DNA of 64,000 nt from Falciphora oryzae (lineage: Eukaryota > Ascomycota > Sordariomycetes > Magnaporthales > Magnaporthaceae): assembly GCA_000733355.1 (NCBI GenBank), contig JNVV01000009.1:172886-236885 (forward strand). The letters are read 5' to 3'. The first letter of the stretch is position 1. Each line of letters opens with the position of its first letter. Under the pieces are notes generated by a model, which did not search any database, was not told the origin of the DNA, and saw nothing but the letters and a program-made list of their open reading frames with translations. A program made the position numbers and the translations under genes. Of the stretch, positions 53,934 to 64,000 are shown piece by piece.

Positions 53934-55272
53934 GTCACAAGATTTGGGCAAGTTGAAGCACTTGAGTCATGATGAAGGAAATGCCATGACTCGGGCAAGG
54001 AGGCTTCGATCACTAACATGAGGATTTTTGGGTGTGCAGCGATATACCAGTCTTGCCACTTCTCCACAGCCTCCACGTCGATACATTCTTTTCATGTGGA
54101 CATGTTTCTCCCCGCATCTAGACTCGACTTCACTCTCGAATGACTGACAGTATTCGGTTGCCGGATGATACCAAGTGGCCGAAGGGGTAATAGTCGGAGA
54201 AAGGCAGAGATACTCGAACGACAATTCTCGTAGCGCCATCTCGGCCAGAGGGCTTGGCCTCAGCGACGTCGGCGGCGTGGTGGACATGTCGGACGGCGCG
54301 GGCAAGCCACTGTGCATTGCATCCAACCTGCCCGCCGTGCTTGGCGTGCTGTCACGGAGCTGGAAGAAAAGCTTGGCATACCTCTGTTTGGCATGCACGG
54401 ATTGCTGCGCCGGGTTCCATGAAGGGCAAGAAAGAAGCAAATCATGATGGTTATCTACAACGTCTGAAAGACCAAAGCTGGGATACAAGACCCTAGCTAT
54501 GATAACGTCTAACAATTATCACCTGCAAGAGATGCGCGAACTGATGTGCAAATAGAGTGGATGGAGCATTATATCCGGGTGAGAGTAAAAGTAGGGTGCG
54601 GAGAGATGGCTCCCGTCCCGGCTGCGGGAGATAAGGCTCAGGAACCGGCCGCCCTTGGACTCGGTGCTTCCGAGGCACACGCGTCTTCTTGTTCACCCAG
54701 ATTGCAATCGTTCCCGAACGGGGCGGGAGGTGACGTTTTACTAGCAATGCCGCTGCATCGTGCCGAGTTTATGTGAGGGTGGAGGCACATGCTCCCGTCT
54801 GCCCGAGACGCTGCTGCAAGTCGGAGAAGCACAGAAGAGAAATGTAGTGGTGTGGTTCCGCGGACACCGGGGAGACTGCTTGGGGGAAGTTCCAAGTATA
54901 CAGCGCTCTGTTGAACCGGAATGAGGCCAGGATGACGACAGTGGGATAGGGACAGCTTGTCTCGATCACCGCCAAGCTGTTCCGTAGGGATCAGCTGTTG
55001 GAGACGAGACGAGGAAAAAAAAAAAGATTAGAAAAACACTCGGTAACTGGGCCGAGTTCCGACCTCTTTGATACTTTAAAAACACTTGTAGACCTAGTAT
55101 CTGCCGTTAGCAAGGAGCAAAGCCAGCCAGGCCAGCCCCTCACACGATATTCTCGTCCATCTCGCCGTGCGGTGCTGCAAACCGAATTAGGGGCTCGGTC
55201 AGCAGCCCGTATAAACCAATACACCAATACAACCCAAAACAGCGCCACTCACGACAATTGCCTGTAGCAAAA
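53934..55272. other. 1.3 kb intergenic, SDR promoter at right
   Basis: No gene was recognised. A minus-strand frame at 53967-54515 has a possible helical segment but no identifiable domain. A TATAAA at 55210-55215, about 60 bp before the SDR start, is a candidate TATA box, followed by CCAAT. Confidence 0.45.
55210..55215 (+). promoter_or_regulatory. putative TATA box of SDR gene
   Basis: TATAAA, 58 bp before the ATG at 55273, with CCAAT directly downstream. Confidence 0.4.
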
Positions 55273-56511
55273 ATGGCAAACCTGGGCGAGAAAAAGACGG
55301 ACCCGGTCGAGGCCATCATCCGCGCCATGGCGCCCGTCGACATGTCGGCGCCCTTCGACCGGGCCGGGTGCGCCGGCAAGACGATCCTGATCACGGGCGG
55401 CGCCTCCGGCCTGGGCGCCGCCTTTGCGCGCGAGTGGGCCTCGCACGGCGCGCACATTTTCGTCGGCGACGTCGACGAGCGCGCCGGCGAGGCCCTGGTG
55501 GCCGACCTGCGCGACTCCACGGGCAGCCCGCACCACCACTTCCAGCGCTGCGACGTCACCGACTGGGCCAGCCAGGTCGCGCTGTTCCGGGCCTGCGCGC
55601 GCGCCAGCCCGACGGGGGGCATTGACGTCGTCGTCCCCAACGCCGGCATCGGCGGGCTTGGGCAGGAGGAGAGGGGCGTGGGCGCGGGGTTGTTCGAGGA
55701 CTCTAAAGGTCTGGACGGCGAGGACCCGCCGAGGCCGAACCTCAAGGTGCTGGACGTCAACCTCACCGGCGTCATGTACACGGTGCACCTGGGCCTCTTC
55801 TGGCTAGCCAAAAACCAGATCAAAGGCGACGACAACAGTGGCCAAGGCAAGAGTCAGCAGCAGCAGGCGCAAGTCAACGGCGATGAGACGCCCGAGGAGC
55901 GCGCGGCGCGGCAAAAGAAGTTCCGCGCGCAGCGCGACCGGCACATCCTGCTGATCGGCTCCATCGGCGGCGTGGTCCCCCTGGTGGGCGCGACCGAGTA
56001 CACGGCGTCCAAGCACGGCGTGACGGCGCTGTTCCGCACGCTCCGGACGCCCTGTTTCTGGCGGGGCATCCGCGTCAACATGCTGCTGCCCTGCTTCGTC
56101 GACACCCCCATGGTGTCCAACGAGGTCATGTTCCTGCTCGCGGGCAGCGGCAAGGCCACCGTCGCCGACGTGGTCGAGGCCGGCACGCGGTTTGTGGCGG
56201 ACAAGAACGTTGCGGGAAGGGCTGTGGTTATTGGCCCGCGGCTCAAGGTCGAGGACGGCGACGACGGGCGCACGCGCATCGTCGAGCTGTCCGCCGCAGA
56301 CTCGGAGGCGGCTTCCAAGGTCGGCATGAGGGGCCAGTGGCCCGGAGGCCAGGCCGCGTGGGAGTGCTACGCGCACGACTACGAGAACCTTGAGGGTTTC
56401 GTCTACAGGTACAACAAGCTCATGACTACCTACGCGCAGATGGCGGGCTGGTTCGGCTGGGCCAAGGACGTCTTCTCGCTCTTCTTCAGGAACCCGGCTG
56501 CCAAGAAGTAG
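55273..56511 (+). CDS. short-chain dehydrogenase/reductase
   Basis: A single exon encodes 412 residues; the first ATG is at 55273 (an upstream in-frame TTG was not used). The NAD(P)-binding glycine motif TGGASGLG lies at residues 41-48 and NAGIGG marks the central strand. The catalytic set is Ser230 in GSIGG, Tyr243 and Lys247 in EYTASKHG; the Ser-Tyr spacing of 13 is normal. There is an insert of ~60 residues rich in Gln and charge (QQQQAQVNGDETPEERAARQKK) before the catalytic Ser, and a long C-terminus with AWECYAHDYENLEGFVYRYN. The family is NAD(P)H-dependent; the substrate is unknown. It lies between the acetyltransferase and the polyketide synthase on the same strand, so reduction or oxidation of a polyketide is plausible but not shown. 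Confidence 0.92.
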   Translation: MANLGEKKTDPVEAIIRAMAPVDMSAPFDRAGCAGKTILITGGASGLGAAFAREWASHGAHIFVGDVDERAGEALVADLRDSTGSPHHHFQRCDVTDWASQVALFRACARASPTGGIDVVVPNAGIGGLGQEERGVGAGLFEDSKGLDGEDPPRPNLKVLDVNLTGVMYTVHLGLFWLAKNQIKGDDNSGQGKSQQQQAQVNGDETPEERAARQKKFRAQRDRHILLIGSIGGVVPLVGATEYTASKHGVTALFRTLRTPCFWRGIRVNMLLPCFVDTPMVSNEVMFLLAGSGKATVADVVEAGTRFVADKNVAGRAVVIGPRLKVEDGDDGRTRIVELSAADSEAASKVGMRGQWPGGQAAWECYAHDYENLEGFVYRYNKLMTTYAQMAGWFGWAKDVFSLFFRNPAAKK

Positions 56512-58403
56512 GAGGATATTGACGATACCTAGGACGTGGTCTGGGTAGGGTATATCCACTCATCTTGTCTTGTCGTGGGGCTCGTCTGGTGGCAGTTCAT
56601 ATACCACCGTATCCCCCTTTTTTTACAGTTACTTGGACTGTTCGCCGCTATCATTTGAACCTGGTTTACTCTTGTCTTAGGGATCGGGTCTCGGTTCTGG
56701 TATTCTTGATTCTTTTCCAATATTCATCCATGCATAGAATACACATCTAGTGCAACTTTTGTGAAATCTGTGCTAGTACGCTGAAGATTTGTGATATCCG
56801 GCGTCGTTGTAGCGCCTCCAGCGGCTTGTGACAGAACGAAGGGTGCACATACCGCCAGCAACGCCACGCAGACTGCACTGTTTCGCTTAAGGTAGCAGCG
56901 AATAATGAACACGCGGCCTTGGTCGAGTTTGATAAGGATATAGAGGCTTAGCGAAGAAGCGAGCCGAGTCCACAGAGTGACCCCCAATGCGTCGCAAGTG
57001 GCGTGTACACGGTGATGTGCAGAGATAACCTATCTCTAGCGAGTGCATACATCAGGGCATTCAGCGCACGGCAGCACGAGGCGGCGATATTGACTCAAAC
57101 GAGCTGCAGATTCCCCAGGCTGGAAGAGGATAACACGGAGGGAGCCCCGACTTCTGTGTCCAGCCAGACCAGCTACATGGTGGATCTGGCCTGGGGGCAG
57201 ATGCTGATTAGCCGAAGCGGTACAACATGGGCATTGACGGCGGCGGGGAGGCGTCAATGTCTGATATAGAGCAGCATTGCTTCTATCAGGTGACTCGGGT
57301 GCCGGCTGCGGGAGAATGCGTCAGCTTTTCCACAGCGCCAAGGCGAACTGATATGGATGTTGGATTGAGGCGTGCGTGTGCAATGGCCCGGTCCAGCCTG
57401 CTTTGGCAGGCGACGACATATTGCCGGATAATTAACGGCGAATAGCACGTCGCATTATACATGTACGACGTTAGCACTCCCGAAAAGAGGCCCGTCAGGG
57501 GCAAGATAAGGGGACTCACGAAAAAGGGACCCGGTTAATGTCCCGGTCCGGGGGCAAGCAAACCCTGCATGCGTCCAGCTTGGGAAAGCCCGACAGGCTC
57601 GGCTCATTTGATAATATGTTGGGTGCACATTGTGCGATCCGCGAGCTGGCCTCTTTGGGACGCCCCATGTTCCCCAGAAACAAGCAACAAAAGGCGCCGA
57701 CGTCGTTAATAGGGGACCGCTTCGCCAAGCCCCTGAACGTCGCCGCAGGACGCCCGAGGCAACTGCCGGGCTCGGAGGCAATATCAACGACGGCCCTACT
57801 AAACGCACTGCCAATGGCAGAAAGGAGCGGCTCCCGCTCGTCCAGGGCGGCTCTCGGTCTCTAGCGACAATGTTGTAACTGCTATCCGGGCGTTTTGGTC
57901 CTGGGATATACGCATTCAGGGATGTGCGGTCCGCAAGATGTGGTCGAGGCTAGATTATCGCAAGCAACCCGCCCATCCATCCGCGGGCCTGAAAGGAGCA
58001 GGTGGAGGCAAGAGGTCGGGTGGGAAGTGACGGAAGAGGCGGCACGCCACTATGTGGCCATGTTCCAGACTAAGAGGATAAAAAAGGCGGAGCGGTTCTT
58101 TGCTACTATCGCGGCTCATAAAGGCAGGCATGTTCCCGGGTACGTCTCGATCGGCCTGCATTCCTCTCGTATGCACCAGTTCCTCTCTCCTGTTGGCTGT
58201 ACTCGATCACTCGATCACGCAGGCCGATGAGCACAACGGACGCGATCCCGGCACCTTGATTCTCGAGGACTGCGGAGCACGGCAGTAGATAACCGCCTGT
58301 CTGGTCGATCTCGACCGACTCTTCGGGGCCGGTTGACAGGTCTGGGTGCTCGGCGTTTGCCTGAAGGCCCTCCGCCTGCTCAAGTAAGCAGAGACCAGCA
58401 GCC
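56512..58403. other. 1.9 kb intergenic
   Basis: No gene supported by motif or splicing. Short frames on both strands are probably random. The last ~200 bp are presumably the leader and promoter of the polyketide synthase. Confidence 0.45.
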
Positions 58404-61400
58404 ATGGCTCCAGGCGCCATCCAAGCGGAGGGGACCGAGGCGACGGAGCAAAGATTCTCGGTCCCACCAGTCTTGCCGCCGCTAGAGCCCATCAACCAAG
58501 ATGCGACTTCCTTGGAGGCGACGAGCTCACCCTCGGAAACACCACTCCACACACCGTTGCAGGAGGATATCCCACATGTCCTGGCGGTGGATACCATCGT
58601 TGCCGCCTCCAATGGCCACGCCAACGGCAACGGAGTCACACCTCCTGCCGCCACCGGGAATGGCAACATTCCTTATACCCTCGACGGCAATCCCCACCAC
58701 GCAACAAACGGCACCAACGGCACCAACGGCGCCGCCGCCGAAGACACAAACGGCAACCACACCAACCCCCTCCCCGCCGACCTCCCACCCGCAACGGGCC
58801 CCAAGTACGAGCCCGTGGCCATCATCGGCATGTCGTGTCGGCTGCCGGGCGGCGCGTCCGACCCGGAGGCCTTCTACCAGCTGTGCTGCTTGGGCCGGAG
58901 CGGCTGGACGCCCATGCCTCCCGACCGCTTCAGCAAGGACGGCTACCACCACCCGAACCCAGACCGGCTGGGCTGCTACAACCCTTCGGGCGGCTGCTTC
59001 CTGGCCGAGGACGTCGCCCTCTTCGACGCGCCCTTCTTCAAGATCACCGAGCGCGAGGCCCTGTCCATGGACCCGCAGCACCGCCTGATCCTCGAGTGTA
59101 CGTACGAGGCGCTCGAGAACGCCGGGCTGCCGATGTCGTCGCTGGCCGGGAGGAACGTCGGCGTCTACGCCGGGGGTTCCTTCACCGACTACGAGCTCAA
59201 CAACTTGCGCGACCTCGACACGCAGCCCATGCACCAGTCGACCGGCAACGCGCCATCCCTGCTGGCGAACCGCGTCTCCTACTTCTTCGACTTCCGCGGC
59301 CCCAGCTACACCGTCGACACGGCCTGCTCGTCCAGCCTGACGGCCCTGCACCTGGCCATGCAGTCGCTGCGCAACAGGGACGCCTCGGTCGTGGTCCTGG
59401 CCTCGAGCCACCTGAACCTGCTGCCCGACCACTTCGTCTCCATGTCGTCCCAGGGGCTGCTGTCGCCCGACGGTCGGTCCTACGCCTTCGACTCGCGCGC
59501 CAACGGCTTCGGCCGCGGCGAGGGCGCGGGAGTCGTCATCCTCAAGCCCCTGTCCGAGGCGCTGCGCGACAACGACCCCGTCCGCGCCGTCATCGTCGGG
59601 ACGGGGCTAAACCAGGACGGCCGGACCAACGGCATCACCATGCCCAACAAGGAGGCACAGCTCGGCCTGATGCGGAAGGTCTACGCCGACAACGGGCTGG
59701 ACCCGCGCGAGACGGGATACGTTGAGGCGCACGGCACGGGAACCAAGGTCGGCGACCCGCTCGAGATGGAGGCGCTGCACCGCATGTTCCACGAGGGCCG
59801 CACGCCGCGCCGCCCGCTGTGGGTCGGGTCCGTCAAGACCAACGTCGGCCACCTCGAAGGGGCCAGCGGCATCGTGAGCATGATCAAGTCGGCCATGATG
59901 CTGGAGCGTGGCTACCTGCTGCCGAACCACGACTTCCGCGACGGCAACAAGGAGATCCCCTTTGACGAGTGGGGCGTCAAGGTGCCCAGCCGCGTCATGC
60001 CGTGGCCGCGCGGCATGAAGTACGCCAGCATCAACAGCTTCGGCTTCGGCGGCGGCAACGCCCACGCCGTCCTGGCCGCCCCGCCGCGCCAGCCAAAGCT
60101 GGCTGCTGCCGCCGCTGCCAACAACGTCTTCGTGCCGGGCGGCTACGTCGAGCCCAAGCGCCTCTTCGTCGTCTCGGCGCACAGCAAGACCGCCCTGGTC
60201 GAGCAGATGAAGAGCGTGACCGTGTACCTGGAGCGGCGGCCCGTGGCCTTCCAGGGCTCGCTGCTGCGCGACATGGCCTACACGCTGGGCCAGCGGCGCT
60301 CGTTCCTGCCCTACAGGTTCTTCGCCGTCGGGTCCGAGGGCAACGGCCTCATCTCCACCTTCGCCAACGACGCGCCCGCCAGCCCCGTCCGGTCCACGAG
60401 GCCGCCGCGCCTCGGCTTCGTCTTCACGGGCCAGGGAGCCCAGTGGCACGCCATGGGCCGTGAGCTGATTGCGACCTACCCGGTCTTCAAGACGTCGCTC
60501 GAGCGCTTCGACGCCTGCCTGGCGCGCCTGGGCGCCAGCTTCAGCCTGCTCGAGGAGCTGGCGACCCGGGACGCCGAGACGTCGCGCGTCTCCGAGGCAG
60601 AGCTGAGCCAGCCGGGCTGCACGGCCGTGCAACTAGCGCTAGTAGATCTGCTGCGGGCTTGGGGCGTGCGGCCCGACGCCGTGGCGGGCCACTCGAGCGG
60701 CGAGATCGGGGCGGCGTACGCAGCTGGGGCGCTCACGCACGAGGAGTGCGCCGCCATCGCCTACCTGCGCGGGCAGTCGGTGCTGCAGCTCAAGGCCGCG
60801 TACCCGGACCTCAAGGGCGGCATGCTGGCGGTCGGCGCCGGGCCCGAGGACGTGTGGCCGCTGATCAAGACGCTAAAGCAGGAGAAGCAGAACCGCGTGA
60901 CGGTGGCGTGCATCAACAGCCCCGGGAGCATCACTGCGTCGGGCGACGTTGCGGCCGTCGAGGAGCTGCAGGCCAAGGTGGAGGAGAAGCAGCTCTTCAA
61001 CAGGAGAGTGCGCGTCGAGACGGCATACCACTCGCACCACATGGAGCTCGTGGCGAACTGGTACGGGGCGTCGGTCGGCGAGCTGTCCCCCATGGCGGGC
61101 GGCGACGACGACGGCCACGAGGTCGAGTTCTACTCGTCGCTGAGAGGCGAGAGGCTCGTGAGCCTGGCGGAGCTGGACACGTCGTACTGGGTGCAGAACC
61201 TCACGCAGCCCGTGCTCTTCTCGCAGGCCGTTACTTCCATGTGCACGCCCGAGACGGGCAGGGAGAACATGGACGTCCTCGTCGAAATCGGCCCTCACAC
61301 GGCGCTCGAGGGGCCGGTGAAGCAGATCCTCAAGGCGATCGAGACGCTGCCCAAGAAGCCGCAGTACTTTGGGTCTCTGGTGCGCAACAAGGACGCGGTC

Positions 61401-64000
61401 GACACGGCCCTCAGCCTCGCGGGCTCGCTGTTCGTGCACGGCGCGGCCGTCGACTTTGGCGCCGTCAACTTCCCGGTGCCGCCGCCGAAGCCGGTCAAGG
61501 TGCTAAGCGACATGCCCAAGTACGCGTGGGACCATAAGACGCGGTACTGGTGGGAGACGCGCGTGAGCAGGGCGCACCTGCACCGCAAGTTCCCGCGCAA
61601 CGACATCCTGGGCAGCCTGGCCGACTGGTCCAACGATATGGAGCCGACGTGGCGCAGCATCCTCCGCGCGGATGACGTACCGTGGGTCCGCGGCCACGCT
61701 ATGCAGGAGATGACCGTGTTCCCCATGGCGGGCTACCTCAGCATGGCCATCGAGGCCGCGGCGCAAAGGGCGGCCGTGGCGGCAGGGCTGGGTGCGCAGG
61801 GCGCGGAGGGGCTCGTCGACAAGTTTGTGTTCCGCGACGTTACTATCAGCCGCCCGCTTGTCATCCAAGAGGGCGTCGATTCCGAGACCAACATCACTCT
61901 GAGGCCCAACCCCGAGGGCACGCGCGAGTCCTCGGCCGTGTGGGACGAGTTCCGCATCTCCTCCTGGAACAAAGAGCGCGAGTGGGTCGAGCACTGCCGC
62001 GGCCTGCTCCGCGTCGAGCACAAGCCCGGGGCCATCACCGCCCCTGCAGCCGGTGGCAGCAATCAGGCAAACACGGTGCACGACGCGTCCACAGAAAATG
62101 TGGCCGTTTTCGAGGCGCGCAAGCGCAGGGTCCTCGATGCCTGCACCGACCCCGTGCGTGCTGATGAGCTGTACGAGGAGCTCGAGGCCGTGACGGTCAA
62201 GTACGGTGCGCAGTTCAGGTCGATGGAGAACTGCACGGCAAGCGACACGTCCTGCGTGGCCGACGTGGTGGTGCCCGACACAGCCAAGATCATGCCCAAG
62301 GGGTACGAAGCGCCGCTGCACATCCACCCGACGCTGCTGGACCAGTTCACGCACGCCGCCTGGGTCATCCTGGGTGCGGGCAGACACAAGCTTCCGGCTC
62401 TGTTCATGCCCCGTTTCTTCAAGAGCCTGACCGTATCGGCCGACGTCCGCCGCTTGGCGAGCCAGCCTGGCGACCGTGTCCGCGTCTATGGCGAGGGTAA
62501 CCCGAACTTTGCCCACCCGGGCTCGACCAAGATCACCATGTTTGCGACAAGCATGGATGGGCGAAAGGAGCTAATAAACATGGAGGGGCTGGTGATCGAC
62601 CCAATTTTCGACGGCGAAGCCGCGGTCGCGGAGGCGGCCGGTGCACGGGAGCTCTGCTTCAAGGAGTCCTGGGAGCCGCTGTATCCTGAGGTGGTTTCCT
62701 CTGACGATCCCTCCGAGCCGGCGATCTCAAATGGAGTCAACGGTACCTATGGTACGAATGGAGTCCACGAAGAAACGGTTGATGTAGCTGAGGTGCCCGC
62801 TCGGGCCAAACGAGATATTACAGATGACATCGTGATAGTCGCCACACATCAACAACAGGGTGCGGAAGGGCTGGCCACAGCGCTCAAGGAGAAGCTCCTC
62901 GCCAGACACCAGTCCGACAGAGTGCCGGACATCAACGTGGCTTCGCTCGAGACGGCGCCAGCAGGTCCTACCACAGCATCCCGGTATGCGGGCAAGGTCT
63001 GCATCGTGCTCGTCGAGCTCGACGGACAGCCCCTCCTGGCCGGTCTGGACGCAGCCGCCTTCGGGAACGTACAGCGACTCATCCTCTCCGCAAAGGGGAT
63101 TCTGTGGGTCGTCAGGGGTGCGCACTCAGACGCCACGGACCCTCGCCTGGGCATGGTCCTCGGCCTGGCGCGGACGGTGAGGTCAGAGACGGGCATGAAG
63201 TTTGCGACTCTGGATCTTGACGGCGAGACGGAGCTGTCGGGGCTGAGAGACGCGGGTTTCATCGCCGAGATCGCCAGCCACGTGTTCGGAATGACGACCA
63301 CCCCCGACGGCGACGACGATATCAGCAACGGGGGCGACCCTGACATGGAGTTCCAGGAACGGCAAGGAGTCCTGAGCGTCTGCCGCGTGACGGACGACGT
63401 CGAGCTGGACGCCTTCGTGGAGCAGCACACCAACCCCGCTACGCCGCCCTTCCCGCAGCCCTTCGGCCAGCCCGGCCGGCCGCTGCGGCTCGCGGTCGGG
63501 ACCAAGGGCGCGCTCGACACGCTGCACTTTGTCGATGACGAAAAGGCCGCCGTCCCTCTCAAGCCGGACGAGATCCTGATCGAGATCAAGGTGACAAGCA
63601 TGAACTTCAAGGACATCATGGTCTCGATGGGCGAGGTCCCCTCGCCGTACCTGGGCGTCGAGTGCGCCGGCCTGGTCAGCGCCGTGGGCGCCGGCGTGGC
63701 CGACTTCAAGCTTGGCGACCGCGTCTGCGCCAGCTCCGAGGGCGCCTACTCGACCTACACGCGCTGCAAGTCGACCAGCGCCGCCAGGGTGCCCGACGAC
63801 ATGACCCTCGAGGCCGCCGCGACCGTGCCCGTCGTCTTCTCGACGGCCTACTACGGCCTCTTCGACGTCGGCCGCCTGCAGCGCGGCGAGACGGTGCTGA
63901 TCCACGCCGCGGCCGGCGGCGTCGGGCAGGCCGCCGTCATGCTGGCGCAGATGGTCGGCGCCGAGGTGTACGCGACGGTCGGCAGCGCAGCCAAGAAGGA
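58404..64000 (+). CDS. highly reducing polyketide synthase, 5' part (KS-AT-DH-structural KR-ER), truncated by window end
   Basis: One uninterrupted frame from the ATG at 58404 to the window end (1865 codons, no stop) was read; no intron was needed. Residues 1-134 are a low-complexity Asn/Gly/Thr-rich leader. KS (~135-558) has the active Cys308 in DTACSSS and the two His in EAHGTGT and NVGHLEGASG. AT (~672-1000) has FVFTGQGAQWHAMG and Ser764 in GHSSGE. DH (~1075-1400) has His1098 in VRGHAMQEMTVFPMAGY and Asp1313 in HPTLLDQ. Next comes the structural KR stretch (ILWVVRGA, GMVLGLARTVRSE) without a methyltransferase domain in between, then ER from ~1694 with the nucleotide-binding motif HAAAGGVGQAA. 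Catalytic KR and ACP must lie beyond 64000. Such enzymes make reduced, usually linear polyketides; the product cannot be predicted. Confidence 0.95.
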   Translation, partial: MAPGAIQAEGTEATEQRFSVPPVLPPLEPINQDATSLEATSSPSETPLHTPLQEDIPHVLAVDTIVAASNGHANGNGVTPPAATGNGNIPYTLDGNPHHATNGTNGTNGAAAEDTNGNHTNPLPADLPPATGPKYEPVAIIGMSCRLPGGASDPEAFYQLCCLGRSGWTPMPPDRFSKDGYHHPNPDRLGCYNPSGGCFLAEDVALFDAPFFKITEREALSMDPQHRLILECTYEALENAGLPMSSLAGRNVGVYAGGSFTDYELNNLRDLDTQPMHQSTGNAPSLLANRVSYFFDFRGPSYTVDTACSSSLTALHLAMQSLRNRDASVVVLASSHLNLLPDHFVSMSSQGLLSPDGRSYAFDSRANGFGRGEGAGVVILKPLSEALRDNDPVRAVIVGTGLNQDGRTNGITMPNKEAQLGLMRKVYADNGLDPRETGYVEAHGTGTKVGDPLEMEALHRMFHEGRTPRRPLWVGSVKTNVGHLEGASGIVSMIKSAMMLERGYLLPNHDFRDGNKEIPFDEWGVKVPSRVMPWPRGMKYASINSFGFGGGNAHAVLAAPPRQPKLAAAAAANNVFVPGGYVEPKRLFVVSAHSKTALVEQMKSVTVYLERRPVAFQGSLLRDMAYTLGQRRSFLPYRFFAVGSEGNGLISTFANDAPASPVRSTRPPRLGFVFTGQGAQWHAMGRELIATYPVFKTSLERFDACLARLGASFSLLEELATRDAETSRVSEAELSQPGCTAVQLALVDLLRAWGVRPDAVAGHSSGEIGAAYAAGALTHEECAAIAYLRGQSVLQLKAAYPDLKGGMLAVGAGPEDVWPLIKTLKQEKQNRVTVACINSPGSITASGDVAAVEELQAKVEEKQLFNRRVRVETAYHSHHMELVANWYGASVGELSPMAGGDDDGHEVEFYSSLRGERLVSLAELDTSYWVQNLTQPVLFSQAVTSMCTPETGRENMDVLVEIGPHTALEGPVKQILKAIETLPKKPQYFGSLVRNKDAVDTALSLAGSLFVHGAAVDFGAVNFPVPPPKPVKVLSDMPKYAWDHKTRYWWETRVSRAHLHRKFPRNDILGSLADWSNDMEPTWRSILRADDVPWVRGHAMQEMTVFPMAGYLSMAIEAAAQRAAVAAGLGAQGAEGLVDKFVFRDVTISRPLVIQEGVDSETNITLRPNPEGTRESSAVWDEFRISSWNKEREWVEHCRGLLRVEHKPGAITAPAAGGSNQANTVHDASTENVAVFEARKRRVLDACTDPVRADELYEELEAVTVKYGAQFRSMENCTASDTSCVADVVVPDTAKIMPKGYEAPLHIHPTLLDQFTHAAWVILGAGRHKLPALFMPRFFKSLTVSADVRRLASQPGDRVRVYGEGNPNFAHPGSTKITMFATSMDGRKELINMEGLVIDPIFDGEAAVAEAAGARELCFKESWEPLYPEVVSSDDPSEPAISNGVNGTYGTNGVHEETVDVAEVPARAKRDITDDIVIVATHQQQGAEGLATALKEKLLARHQSDRVPDINVASLETAPAGPTTASRYAGKVCIVLVELDGQPLLAGLDAAAFGNVQRLILSAKGILWVVRGAHSDATDPRLGMVLGLARTVRSETGMKFATLDLDGETELSGLRDAGFIAEIASHVFGMTTTPDGDDDISNGGDPDMEFQERQGVLSVCRVTDDVELDAFVEQHTNPATPPFPQPFGQPGRPLRLAVGTKGALDTLHFVDDEKAAVPLKPDEILIEIKVTSMNFKDIMVSMGEVPSPYLGVECAGLVSAVGAGVADFKLGDRVCASSEGAYSTYTRCKSTSAARVPDDMTLEAAATVPVVFSTAYYGLFDVGRLQRGETVLIHAAAGGVGQAAVMLAQMVGAEVYATVGSAAKK

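Noticed and set aside
53967..54515. Minus-strand frame of 182 codons, possible regulator fragment
   Set aside because: Some helical composition, but no zinc-cluster or other motif and no ATG at its start.
1..64000. CRISPR arrays, bacterial operons, Shine-Dalgarno sites, prophage
   Set aside because: Nuclear fungal DNA with introns; no regularly spaced repeats of that kind were seen.
1..64000. Dispersed 5S rRNA gene, common in filamentous ascomycetes
   Set aside because: The expected conserved blocks were not found while reading either strand.

Overview
The window looks like nuclear DNA of a filamentous ascomycete (Pezizomycotina, most likely a Sordariomycete). The grounds are short introns of 60-190 bp with GTRAGT-like donors and CTAAC-type branch sites, GC-rich coding regions with strong G/C third-position bias, a CFEM/Pth11-type receptor, HET and 2EXR family genes, WSC proteins, a highly reducing polyketide synthase and an intron-bearing nuclear tRNA. 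I cannot name the genus. Genes are separated by long non-coding stretches rich in A/T homopolymers, and there are two assembly gaps (3897-3978 and 49624-50578).

Layout. 1-15 kb: a candidate LTR at the left edge, a GPI-anchored-protein gene with an in-frame stop, a secreted FAD-linked oxidase, a CFEM-domain seven-helix receptor and a frame-disrupted HET gene. 19-25 kb: an MFS anion:cation-symporter-type transporter, a frameshifted RNase H-like gene, a 2EXR-domain gene and an RGG-box protein. 26-31.5 kb is a housekeeping block: the U1 snRNP factor LUC7, the GPI transamidase subunit GPI16/PIG-T and a divergent kinase-like protein. 31.5-37.6 kb has no gene I can support.

37.6-49.1 kb is a run of extracellular or wall-directed proteins: a 1645-residue propeller/WSC protein, a double-psi beta-barrel protein, a two-domain expansin-like protein and a CAP/PR-1 protein, interrupted only by a small nucleoside 2-deoxyribosyltransferase-like gene. 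51.8-64 kb: an alcohol-acetyltransferase-like enzyme, a tRNA-Gln(UUG), a short-chain dehydrogenase and the 5' 5.6 kb of a highly reducing polyketide synthase that runs off the window. The three enzymes lie on the same strand and may be the left part of a biosynthetic gene cluster.

Multi-exon models were built by hand from splice signals, reading-frame phase and family motifs. Three loci (993-1756, 12985-14837, 21163-21934) have broken frames. Two of the HET breaks are at short G/C homopolymers, so sequencing error remains an alternative to true pseudogenes. No search could be run; family names rest on recognised motifs.
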